Source: Sorangium cellulosum (GTDB taxonomy: Bacteria; Myxococcota_A; Polyangia; Polyangiales; Polyangiaceae). Taken from it: a stretch of 64,000 bases of DNA. Position numbers and translations under genes: made by a program. The stretch lies in NCBI RefSeq assembly GCF_002950945.1, contig NZ_CP012673.1, forward strand, positions 7,950,501-8,014,500, written 5' to 3'. Every line of letters starts with the position of its first letter. Position 1 is the first letter of the stretch. This document shows positions 32,252 through 39,872 of this stretch, one piece after another. The notes beneath the pieces are model-generated. The model was not told the origin of the DNA. It searched no databases and saw only the letters and a program-made list of their open reading frames with translations.

Positions 32252-34714
32252 TCAGTTTTTCCCAGGCACGAAGCGCAGCGACGCGAGGCGCAGCAGCTCG
32301 CCCGAGCCGCCCTTTGCCTTCAAGTAGACCTCGTGGGTGCCAGCAGCGCTCACCTTGCACGTCGCGGTCGTCCAGGTCTCCCAGCCGCCGGTGGCGGGGA
32401 TGTCGCAGGTCGCGACGCGGCGGCCCCCCGCCAGCGGGTCGAGCCACACCTCGACGGCGCCGCCTTTCGCGCTCGATGCTCTCAGCTCGATCTCCGTCGA
32501 CTCCACGCCGCCGCTGCCCAGATCGACGCTGCCGTACATGGCCCAGTCGCCGTCCTCCAGGCCGCCCAGCACCGGCCCCTCCGACGGGCTCGACATCACC
32601 TCGGTGCTGGACTCTTGATCCGGCTCTGCGGCCGCGATCCCGGTGAATCCGTCGCGGTAGGTGAACAGGTCGAAGTCGGCGCTCGTGTTGCTGGCGAAGA
32701 CGCCGGCCTGGCTGCCGACCCAGCCGGTGTTGACCGTGTCATAATCCTCGAGCGCGCTGATGTCGATCGGCTCTCCCACCTGGGTCCACGTCAGGCGGTC
32801 CGTGCTGAACCAGCCGGTGGCCTGGTGATCCTCGCCGTGCACCAGCTTCAGCCAGAGGACCTGGTCGGACGGCGCCTCGGCATCGTAGCTGATCACGGTC
32901 GCGTCCGTGGATTCATAGGCGCTCCCGTCGGCGCTCAGGACGGGGACAACCGAGCGGAACGCGAAGCGGATCCGGTCGCCGCCGTCTGCCCGGACGCGCG
33001 CCACCGACACCTCCAGGCTGGCAGCGCTGGCCCACGTGGGAAACGCCGTCAGCTCCTGCTCGGGAAAGACGGCGTTGCCCAGGCGAACGCCGGCCGCGTC
33101 GCCCTCCGCCGTGGGGGCGAAGTCCATCCTCACGACCATCGCCTTCGCGTGCAACGCATCCTTCTGGATCACCCAGCGCGTCTCGTCCTTCGCCGGCTTG
33201 ACCCGGAGCCATCCGCGGCGGTCCGTGACCGAGTAACGATCCGACGGCATGTTTCCGTAGAACGTCCAGGCCGGCGAGAGCTTCTCCTGCTCGAAGTCGT
33301 CGTTGACGGGCAGCAAGAACGGGATACCGCTGGGCGGCAGGGCTGGCGCCGGAGCCGGCTCGCCCAGACGGCCGTTCACGACCGGGACCCCAGCCCCGCC
33401 CTCGTCGTCCATCCACGTCACCTGGCTCAGCAACCCCTGCCGGCCCAGTCCACGCCAGCTGTTGTCGCACTCGTAGGAGTGGGAGAATACCCACCAGGTG
33501 CCGTCGGCGATCTGGAACGGCGCCGAGCTGTGCTGCGCGCCGCTGAACGGGGCATCTCCCTTGAGGACGCTGCCGAGCGGCGCCCAGTCGGCGGGGTTGC
33601 TGCTCAGCGTCGCCGAGCGCCAGCCGACCTGCTCGCCGCCGCACCCCGTATGGGTCGAATCGAAATAGTAGTAGAAGCCGTTGCGCTTCGTCATGGTGGG
33701 CCCCTCGGCCCAGTTCTCCTCCACGGCGTTGTCGGGGTCGGTCGCGGGATCACCACACCCGCCGTTCTGCGTGTTCCAGTTGACGAAGCTGAGATCGATG
33801 GTCTCTCCGGTCAGCTGCCCGGTCTCGGGATCGATCTTCTGGAGGAGGTTGACGCCGAAGTTGTTCTCTTCACCTCCCGTCAGTCCGTTCCATTTGCATT
33901 GCCCCGCCTTCACCACGAGGTACGTGGTCCCATCGTCATCGACGAACACCGAGTCGTCGTAGCCGGTCCCGCGGTCGAACGAGACGAGCTCCGGGTCCTC
34001 TCCGGGCGGCGTGTAGGGCCCCAGCGGCTCCACGTGGACTGGCTCTCCCCACGGTCCAGCCAGGCTGTCCGCCTCCGCGAAGTACTGGTTGAAGTTGACG
34101 GCGAAGTAGACCCGGTAGCCGGCGGCGACCTTGACGATGAAACCGCCCCACGTCCCGCCCCCCGCTGAGGTCGAGGCCTCCAGGCCCGACCACGCCGGAT
34201 CGACCACCCGGGATACCCGCTCCCAGTGGATGAGGTCCCGCGAGTGCAGGATCTCGACGTTGGGCGCGATGTTGAAGCTCGATCCGGTGATGTAGAAGTC
34301 GTCCCCCTCGACGTACACGTTCATGTCCGGATGATCGCCGGGCAGGATCGGGTTGAGGTAGGTTGCGCTGGGCTCGTTCGGCCAGGTCGCGGTCTCGAAG
34401 GCGGCGGTCAGCGTCTTGCCCCCGTCCACCGTGATCTCCACGGCGTCGTCCGCCTCGCTCGCGGCGCCGCTCCATCCCGCGAAGTCGGCGCTCGGCGCGG
34501 GTATGGCGGTCACGGTCACCACGGTGCCGGCCTCGTGCAGGTAGGTTCCAGGCGGCGGAGCGGTCGTCCCGTCGCCCCTCGCCTCGATGGTCAGCGCGTA
34601 CTCCAGAGGCGCTGGCGGCAACGGCACTGGCCGCACTTCCTCTCCGCAGGAGATGGGCAGGCAGCCCATCAGGATCATTGCCGTGATGGAGGCGCTATGT
34701 TGCTTCATGGTCAC
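32252..34714 (-). CDS. GH43 beta-xylosidase/arabinofuranosidase-like lipoprotein with CBM6
   Basis: An 820-residue lipoprotein. The start is GTG 34714 or ATG 34708 (AGGAC upstream); the lipobox is CLPISC. Residues about 38-110 are an InlB-type bacterial repeat (YALTIEARGDGTTAPPPGTY to KTLTAAFE). The GH43 domain follows with NPILPGDHPDMNVYVEGDDFY (base; the leading Asn omitted), GYDDSVFVDDDGTTYLVV and NWAEGPTMTKRNGFYYYF (acid Glu). A concanavalin-like sandwich follows (about 490-690: DFEQEKLSPAWTFYGNMPSD, RLTWTQVGEPIDISALEDYD). The C-terminal module (about 700-820) is CBM6-like, ending LRLASLRFVPGKN. The enzyme likely trims xylan or arabinoxylan side chains outside the cell. Confidence 0.9.
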   Translation of the reverse strand: MTMKQHSASITAMILMGCLPISCGEEVRPVPLPPAPLEYALTIEARGDGTTAPPPGTYLHEAGTVVTVTAIPAPSADFAGWSGAASEADDAVEITVDGGKTLTAAFETATWPNEPSATYLNPILPGDHPDMNVYVEGDDFYITGSSFNIAPNVEILHSRDLIHWERVSRVVDPAWSGLEASTSAGGGTWGGFIVKVAAGYRVYFAVNFNQYFAEADSLAGPWGEPVHVEPLGPYTPPGEDPELVSFDRGTGYDDSVFVDDDGTTYLVVKAGQCKWNGLTGGEENNFGVNLLQKIDPETGQLTGETIDLSFVNWNTQNGGCGDPATDPDNAVEENWAEGPTMTKRNGFYYYFDSTHTGCGGEQVGWRSATLSSNPADWAPLGSVLKGDAPFSGAQHSSAPFQIADGTWWVFSHSYECDNSWRGLGRQGLLSQVTWMDDEGGAGVPVVNGRLGEPAPAPALPPSGIPFLLPVNDDFEQEKLSPAWTFYGNMPSDRYSVTDRRGWLRVKPAKDETRWVIQKDALHAKAMVVRMDFAPTAEGDAAGVRLGNAVFPEQELTAFPTWASAASLEVSVARVRADGGDRIRFAFRSVVPVLSADGSAYESTDATVISYDAEAPSDQVLWLKLVHGEDHQATGWFSTDRLTWTQVGEPIDISALEDYDTVNTGWVGSQAGVFASNTSADFDLFTYRDGFTGIAAAEPDQESSTEVMSSPSEGPVLGGLEDGDWAMYGSVDLGSGGVESTEIELRASSAKGGAVEVWLDPLAGGRRVATCDIPATGGWETWTTATCKVSAAGTHEVYLKAKGGSGELLRLASLRFVPGKN

Positions 34715-34717
34715 GTC

Positions 34718-34747
34718 CTAGAACACCGATCGTGTTGATTGAGCGAG
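34718..34747. repeat. 30-bp end fragment of the CTAG-bounded hairpin element (copy 3)
   Basis: CTAGAACACCGATCGTGTTG then ATTGAGCGAGA matches one end of the elements at 3819 and 13968 (in the latter, reverse complement). The hairpin and the other end are absent. It lies in the leader between the GH43 promoter and its start codon. Confidence 0.6.
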
Positions 34748-34791
34748 ACGACCCGTGCAGGGTTCAGCGCGAAGGATGAATCTCGAGGGCC

Positions 34792-34820
34792 ACTGTGAAC
34801 GTTCACATGTCGGATGTCAA
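34792..34820 (-). promoter_or_regulatory. promoter with embedded TGTGAACGTTCACA operator (GH43, upstream of 34714)
   Basis: Minus strand: TTGACA (34820-34815), 17 nt, CACAGT (34797-34792), with the palindrome TGTGAACGTTCACA at 34794-34807. Similarity to the other GH43 promoter continues on both sides over more than 100 bp (34748-34865 against 32083-32195), including GTGCAGG-TCAGCGCGAAGG and CCGAGGACGGCA. The module is therefore a duplication or is under shared selection. Confidence 0.75.
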
Positions 34821-34931
34821 TCCCGATCGGCGCGCCTATGGCTGCGCTCGCGCCCGAGGACGGCAAGGCCGTACAAGCCTCTTTCGGAGCGACAGCGTCT
34901 CTTGTCAGACGGTGTTGGCTGCGGTCGTCGG

Positions 34932-34975
34932 CCGTCGCGCGACGTCGTGTGACGGCGCGCGACGTCGCGCGACGG
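34932..34975 (-). terminator. strong 16-bp hairpin after the VOC gene
   Basis: CCGTCGCGCGACGTCG (34932-34947) pairs perfectly with 34960-34975 across a 12-nt loop, 8 nt past the VOC stop codon. It likely ends the AraC-VOC transcript. Each arm is itself rich in short CGTCGCGCGACG palindromes. Confidence 0.7.
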
Positions 34976-34983
34976 GCGGCGCG

Positions 34984-35373
34984 CTACAGAAGCGGCTGGT
35001 ACAGCTGGATGAGGTTCCCGCAGGTGTCGGACAGCACCGCGATCATGACCGGGCCCGCCGCCGTGGGCTCCTTGGTGAACACGACCTGGTGCTCCTTGAG
35101 GCGCGCGAACTCGGCCTTGAGGTCCGTCACCTCGAACGCCGTGAGCGGGATGCCCTGCGCGAAGAGCGCCTGCTGGTACGTCTTCGCCGCCGGGTTGGCG
35201 TTCGGCTCGAGCACGAGCTCGATGTCGTCGGGCCCCTCCGGGGAGACCAGCGTGATCCACCGGTACTCGCCGAGGGGGATATCGTGCTTCTTCTTGAAGC
35301 CGAGCACCTCGGTGTAGAACTTGAGCGCTCGGTCCTGGTCCTCGACTATGATGCTGTTGAGCTTGATCTTCAT
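34984..35373 (-). CDS. VOC-superfamily (glyoxalase/bleomycin-resistance-like) protein
   Basis: A 129-residue protein of two beta-alpha-beta-beta-beta modules. MKIKLNSIIVEDQDRALKFY then TEVLGFKKKHDIPLG is the first, and ITLVSPEGPDDIELVLEPNA the following strand pair. AFEVTDLKAEFARLKEHQVV and VMIAVLSDTCGNLIQLYQPL form the second. DTCGNLIQLYQ is the usual metal-site strand. VOC proteins catalyse isomerisation, ring cleavage or antibiotic sequestration; none can be singled out here. GAGGTGA precedes the ATG. It is the second gene of a two-gene unit with the AraC regulator 54 bp upstream, and is closed by the hairpin at 34932-34975. Confidence 0.88.
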   Translation of the reverse strand: MKIKLNSIIVEDQDRALKFYTEVLGFKKKHDIPLGEYRWITLVSPEGPDDIELVLEPNANPAAKTYQQALFAQGIPLTAFEVTDLKAEFARLKEHQVVFTKEPTAAGPVMIAVLSDTCGNLIQLYQPLL

Positions 35374-35427
35374 GAGTCACCTCGCTGAGCCGACGGTTCG
35401 AGGGCGACTCTGCCAGGAGCGCCCGGT

Positions 35428-35871
35428 TCAGGCTTCTCGAAAATTGCGAAACGCACCCGGCGGGAGCCGTCCCATCAGCGTGAAGCACCCCGGGACGAGC
35501 TCCCACGGGAGCGTCCCCGGCACCTGGACCAGCGCGCGCAGCCGCCGCCGGTACACCGAAGGCGGCACGCCGATCCGCTGCGCGAAGAGGGCGCTGAAGC
35601 TGCCGAGGCTGGAGAACCCGACCGCCATGCACACGTCGGTCACCGAGTGATGCCCGGCCGCCAGGAGCTGCTTGGCCAGCTCCAGCCGGCGGCGGATGCG
35701 ATACTGGTGCGGCGTCACGCCGAACACCGCCTCGAACTGCCGGATGAAGTGATACGGGGAGATCGCCGCCGCCCGCGCCACCTCCTCGATCGACAGCGTC
35801 GGCTCGTGCACCTCGGAGAGCAGATCCCGCGCCCGGCAGAGGTTCCTCAGTGCGTCATGCCCCAGCAGCAT
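35428..35871 (-). CDS. AraC-family transcriptional regulator (HTH-only type)
   Basis: About 147 residues from ATG 35871 (MLLGHDALRNLCRARDLLSE). The open frame continues upstream, but the extra residues are Arg/Pro-rich and unlike the family. It contains the two AraC helix-turn-helix motifs, SIEEVARAAAISPYHFIRQF and VTDVCMAVGFSSLGSFSALF, plus the Pro-hinge GVPPSVYRRRL. There is no separate ligand domain; a 35-residue tail with VPGTLPWELVPGCF follows. It is the first gene of a unit with the VOC protein and probably regulates it. Confidence 0.85.
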   Translation of the reverse strand: MLLGHDALRNLCRARDLLSEVHEPTLSIEEVARAAAISPYHFIRQFEAVFGVTPHQYRIRRRLELAKQLLAAGHHSVTDVCMAVGFSSLGSFSALFAQRIGVPPSVYRRRLRALVQVPGTLPWELVPGCFTLMGRLPPGAFRNFREA

Positions 35872-36006
35872 CGCCCGCGCCACGATAGGACGCGGCGGCG
35901 ACGGGCACAAGCGACCCGGATCACCCCGGCCGAGGGCCGAGGCCGACCGGCCGGGCGCTGCGCGCGCCGCCGCGACCACATCTGGTCACAGCGTACCGCG
36001 CATCGG

Positions 36007-37440
36007 CTAACGAACGACCACCGCCCCGGGGCGGCGCTGCTGCCACGGCATCACCTGCTCGAGCTGCGCCGCCATCTGGAACAGCGTCGCCTCGTCGCCG
36101 TAGCGGCCGACGAGCTGGATGCCGATCGGCAGGCCCGCGCTGGTCTGGCCGAGCGGGAGGCTCATCGCCGGTTGCCCGGTGACGTTGAAGAGGGGCGTGA
36201 AGGGGATGACGTTGAAGAGCTTCTCCAGCCATCCCAGCGCGCCGAGGCGCGCGTCGTCGGCGTCGAGGTAGCCGATCGGCGGCGGCGGCGTGGCGACGGT
36301 CGGCGTGAGCAGGACGTCGTGATGCTGGAAGAAGGCCGCGACCGCGCGGCGGGCCGTGTTGCAGAGCTGATGCGCGTTGTAGACGTCGATCGCGGTCAGT
36401 CGCCTGGCGTGCTCGACGGAAGCCAGCGTCGTCGCCTCCAGCACCTCGGGCCCGAGCGGGACGCCGAGCGCCTCCGAGAGCGTCAGCGCGCCGTGGGCCA
36501 CGAAGCAGGTCCAGATCGTGAGCTGGGAATTCAAGAACAGCTCCCAGTCCAAAGGAGGGCTGGCCTCCTCGACGACGTGACCCAGCGAGGCGAGCTCCCG
36601 GCCGACGGCGACGGCCGCCTGCACATGCTCCGGATCCACGGGGGATCCCGACCAGGATCGCGTCGTCACCGCGACGCGCAGGCGCCCCGGCGGCGCGCCG
36701 ATCTCCTCGGCATAAGGCCGGCGCGGCGGCGCGATCTCGAACTTGTCCCCCACGCCGGCGCCCTGCACCGCGTCGAGCAGCGCGGCGGCGTCGCGCACCG
36801 TGCGGGTCAGCGCGAACTCGACGGCCAGGCCGCTGAGCATCTCGTCGAAGTCCGGTCCAGGCGGGGTGCGGCCCCGCGTCGGCTTGAGCCCGACCAGACC
36901 ACACCAGCCCGCGGGGATGCGGATCGACCCTCCCCCGTCGTTGGCGTGCGCCACCGGCAGCGCGCGCGCGGCCACCAGCGCCGCGGAGCCGCCGCTCGAT
37001 CCGCCGGCGGTGCGGGCGACGTCCCACGGGTTGCGGGTCGGGCCGTTGGCCCGGGACTCGGTCGAGGCGTTGAAGCCGAACTCCGGCGTCGCCGTGCGGC
37101 CGAGCGTGGCGAGCCCGGCCCGCCTGAAGCGGGCCATCAGCTCCGTGTCATGAGGAAACGGGATCCCCGGCCCGGTCAGGCGGCTCCCGAGGCGGGTGGG
37201 CACGCCCGCCGCGTGGATCGCCAGATCCTTGATCGCGAACGGGACGCCCCGGAAAGGCCCGTCGGCCTCGCAGGCCAGCGGCGCGTCAAAGAGATCTCCG
37301 ACCAGCGCGTTCAGCGCGGGATTGACCTGCTCGACGGCCTCGCGCCCTGCCCGCTGCACCTCCGCGGCCGAGACCTCCCGGGCCGCGATCAGCTGGGCCA
37401 GCCCCGTCGCGTCGCGCTCTGCGTAGTCCGAAAGCTTCAT
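36007..37440 (-). CDS. amidase-signature family enzyme
   Basis: A 477-residue soluble hydrolase of carboxamides. The Lys-cisSer-Ser triad is visible: Lys71 in FAIKDLA, Ser148 in TAGGSSGGSAAL, and nucleophile Ser172 in NDGGGSIRIPAGWCG. The rest also matches the family (KPTRGRTPPGPDFDEMLSGL; the C-terminal FNVTGQPAMSLPLGQTSAGL then PIGIQLVGRYGDEA). Length is normal. There is no signal peptide and no GatB partner nearby, so this is a catabolic amidase rather than a GatA subunit. ATG 37440. Transcribed alone. Confidence 0.93.
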   Translation of the reverse strand: MKLSDYAERDATGLAQLIAAREVSAAEVQRAGREAVEQVNPALNALVGDLFDAPLACEADGPFRGVPFAIKDLAIHAAGVPTRLGSRLTGPGIPFPHDTELMARFRRAGLATLGRTATPEFGFNASTESRANGPTRNPWDVARTAGGSSGGSAALVAARALPVAHANDGGGSIRIPAGWCGLVGLKPTRGRTPPGPDFDEMLSGLAVEFALTRTVRDAAALLDAVQGAGVGDKFEIAPPRRPYAEEIGAPPGRLRVAVTTRSWSGSPVDPEHVQAAVAVGRELASLGHVVEEASPPLDWELFLNSQLTIWTCFVAHGALTLSEALGVPLGPEVLEATTLASVEHARRLTAIDVYNAHQLCNTARRAVAAFFQHHDVLLTPTVATPPPPIGYLDADDARLGALGWLEKLFNVIPFTPLFNVTGQPAMSLPLGQTSAGLPIGIQLVGRYGDEATLFQMAAQLEQVMPWQQRRPGAVVVR

Positions 37441-37566
37441 CGATGGCGCCCCTCCTCGTCCCCGGACGGGAACGGAGCCTCGAACCTAACACCCTCGCGA
37501 GCGACGCGCGCCGCGATTCACGCGCCGCGCGGCGCGGGTTCGATGATGTGAGGGGAGCGGGGCTGA

Positions 37567-37589
37567 CCGGCCCCCGGCGAGGGGGCCGG
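37567..37589. terminator. 9-bp GC hairpin between amidase and SGNH genes
   Basis: CCGGCCCCC-GGCGA-GGGGGCCGG is a perfect inverted repeat. It is the second of two stems in the gap downstream of the SGNH gene and may assist termination on the minus strand. Confidence 0.45.
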
Positions 37590-37614
37590 CCGTGGTCGTG
37601 GGAGCAGGGACGTC

Positions 37615-37639
37615 CTCCGGCGACGTGACGCCGCCGGAG
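37615..37639 (-). terminator. hairpin after the SGNH hydrolase gene
   Basis: CTCCGGCG (37615-37622) and CGCCGGAG (37632-37639) pair across 9 nt, starting 20 nt past the stop codon of the minus-strand SGNH gene. Confidence 0.5.
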
Positions 37640-37659
37640 CTCGGCCCGGGCTCAGCTTT

Positions 37660-39039
37660 TCACTGGGAGAACAGCTCGAGATCGATGGAGTCCGCCATCT
37701 TCTCGTAGCCTTCGGGGTTCAGGTGCAGGTGGTCCCCGGTGTCGTACGTGGAGAGCAGCTTGGTGGGGTCGTTGGGATCGCGCACCGCAGCGTCGAGGTC
37801 GATCACCGCGTCGAACTTGTTGCTCGTGCGGATCCACTCATTGACCTCCTCACGGGCTTGCTGGTGCGCGGGGCTGTCGTAGTTCGTGTTGCCGCCGAAC
37901 GGCAGGATCGGCACCCCGTAGACGAGCATGTCCGCCGCGTGAGCGTCGTCGATGAAGTCGCTGAAGGCCTCGATCAGACGCGAGGCGACGCCCGCGTCGG
38001 AGCTGCCGCCGATGTCGTTCACCCCTTCGTAGATGATCAGGAAGCGAGCCCCGCGCTGGTCCAGGACGTCGCGCTGGAAGCGCTGGATGGCGGTCGGCCC
38101 GAGGCCGCCGGTCAGCACGTTGTTCCCGCCGATCCCCATGTTCAGCACGGCGACGTCGGCGGTCTCCTCGTTGGCCCGCAGCCGGCGCGACAGGTAGTCG
38201 GGCCAGCGGGTGTTCTCGTTCGTGATCGAGCCGCGGCCGTCGGTGATGGAGTCGCCCAGGACCACGAGGGCCGAGGCGTCGGGATCCACGACGTCGAGGC
38301 CCGTGATGTAATACCAGTGATCGGTGGTCACCGGCGAGGCGAACGTCGCCGCCGAGACCGCATCGCCGGTCTGCAGGTACGAGGTGGTCCGTGAGCCCGG
38401 GTGGCCGGTGATCTCGGTCGGCACGTCGCCGAAATGAATGGTCAGCGAGGTCTTGGTGAGGGGCTCGAGGGCGTAGTCTATCGGGTCCGAGAAGACAGCC
38501 TCGCCCTGCGGGATGGTCACGGAGGCGGCCCCCGAGAACGTCAGGGCCTTGTCGGTGCCCGCGTCGATGGCGCCGGCGGTCGCCGCTTTCGCGATGTGAA
38601 CGGCGTTCATGGTCACCGGACCGTTGCCGAACTCGTTCGAGAGCCGCAGCCGCACCCGGGCGCCGCCGATCGAGGTATAGATGACCTGGCGCAGCGTGTT
38701 GTTGGAGAGGCCCGGCTCGGGCGGGTTGTTGTGGGGCTCGGTCAGCTGCGGGCCGGTCCCCCAGGTCCCGACCCATCGCGCCTCACCCGGGGTGCCACCG
38801 CCGCCGCCGTCGCCGCTGCCGCCGCCGCCCTCGCTCCCGGATCCGCTGGACGCGGTCGCCCCGCCCGCCCCGGCGCCGCTGCCGCCGCCGCCGGAGGCCT
38901 CGGACCCGCCGGTGCCCGTCGCCGCGGTGCCCGTGCCGGTCGTCGTGCCGGACCCGCCGGTCGTCGCGTCGTTGCCGGTCGAGTCATCGCCGCAGGCGGC
39001 GGCCGACAACAAGAAGAGAGCCCAAAGAATTTTTCTCAT
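37660..39039 (-). CDS. SGNH/GDSL-family hydrolase lipoprotein
   Basis: A 459-residue exported esterase. ATG 39039 with GAGGAAC upstream gives MRKILWALFLLSAAAC, a compact lipobox signal, then a Gly/Ser/Thr linker to about residue 90. An N-terminal beta-sandwich follows (RWVGTWGTGPQLTEPHNNPP, NTLRQVIYTSIGGARVRLRL). The SGNH core holds VVLGDSITDGRGS (block I, catalytic Ser), NMGIGGNNVLTGG (blocks II/III), YEGVNDIGGS and DHLHLNPEGYEKMA (block V, Asp and His). Comparable proteins remove acetyl or acyl groups from plant polysaccharides. It is followed by hairpins at 37567-37639. Fits the glycan-degrading lipoprotein set of this window. Confidence 0.92.
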   Translation of the reverse strand: MRKILWALFLLSAAACGDDSTGNDATTGGSGTTTGTGTAATGTGGSEASGGGGSGAGAGGATASSGSGSEGGGGSGDGGGGGTPGEARWVGTWGTGPQLTEPHNNPPEPGLSNNTLRQVIYTSIGGARVRLRLSNEFGNGPVTMNAVHIAKAATAGAIDAGTDKALTFSGAASVTIPQGEAVFSDPIDYALEPLTKTSLTIHFGDVPTEITGHPGSRTTSYLQTGDAVSAATFASPVTTDHWYYITGLDVVDPDASALVVLGDSITDGRGSITNENTRWPDYLSRRLRANEETADVAVLNMGIGGNNVLTGGLGPTAIQRFQRDVLDQRGARFLIIYEGVNDIGGSSDAGVASRLIEAFSDFIDDAHAADMLVYGVPILPFGGNTNYDSPAHQQAREEVNEWIRTSNKFDAVIDLDAAVRDPNDPTKLLSTYDTGDHLHLNPEGYEKMADSIDLELFSQ

Positions 39040-39348
39040 GTTCCTCAACGCTCGAAAGGTTGCTTCGTTGATGATCGCTCGAGGGAGCGGCGCCGCGCGA
39101 TGAGAAAGCTTCTTTGATCTCAACCAGCAGCGGGTCCGGCAGCGCCGCCGCGTACAGCGGCGTCCGGCTCGACAGGAGAGCTCATGTCAATGGCAGCGCT
39201 GCCCGCCGTCGGCGCCGACGTGGCGCGCGGGAGAGCGCGAGTCGGCGCCATGCCCCTCACACGCGACACCTGCTGTACCACACGAGGACTCGAGACACTA
39301 CCCTTTCATCGCCGGGAGAACACGCGGGTGCTGTCATCAGGTGATGCC
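39040..39348. other. gap upstream of the SGNH gene, no gene seen
   Basis: GC-rich DNA holding the SGNH promoter region. Open frames here have the composition of shadow frames and no ribosome sites. No clear sigma-70 hexamers were found by eye. Confidence 0.4.
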
Positions 39349-39430
39349 GTGTTACCTTCGGTAACACCTGGCGAGATCGCGCTACGATCGGTAACACCCG
39401 GCGCCGTCGCGCGACGATCGGTGCATGTGG
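39349..39430. repeat. 30-bp tandem repeat with GGTAACAC sites
   Basis: GTGTTACC-TTC-GGTAACAC (39349-39367) is a perfect inverted repeat. From its second arm a 30-bp unit repeats: GGTAACACCTGGCGAGATCG plus CGCTACGATC, then GGTAACACCCGGCGCCGTCG plus CGCGACGATC (from 39390), then a decayed GGTGCATG (39420). The 30-bp spacing is close to three helical turns and would put bound proteins on one face. It lies 0.4 kb upstream of the T6SS island. The stretch 39431-39872 holds no recognisable gene. Confidence 0.6.
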
Positions 39431-39872
39431 CCGGAGCCGCCGTGCCGCGGTCGGTGCGCGCGCTGGCCGGCATCGTGCAATTTTACAACAGGCCATCGCC
39501 GGGCGCGGAGGCCGGCAGCGGCAGCTGACGTGCGAGGGCAACGGCCGCTGCACCATCCAGGCACATCGAGACGAGGATGGCTCGCGCATCGGCGGAAACT
39601 CGCAATTGAATGGCGCCATCGCCATCGCCCGTCCTCATGACACGCTTCCCGACAACACTCGATTCTGGAGATTTCTGTCGACCGCCGAGTGCACACCTCG
39701 AAGGCCTGAACCCGGCAGGCAGCGGGCTGCACGCGATCGGGCAAGCAGGGACGAGTAGCCGAACAGCGTCGCTTGCGTGAAGAACACATGACAACAATCC
39801 GGCTCCACGGCGCCGTCTGACAAACAATCGTCTCGGACGGGAGCGCGGCGCCGATGGTAAGAGCTCGATCCC

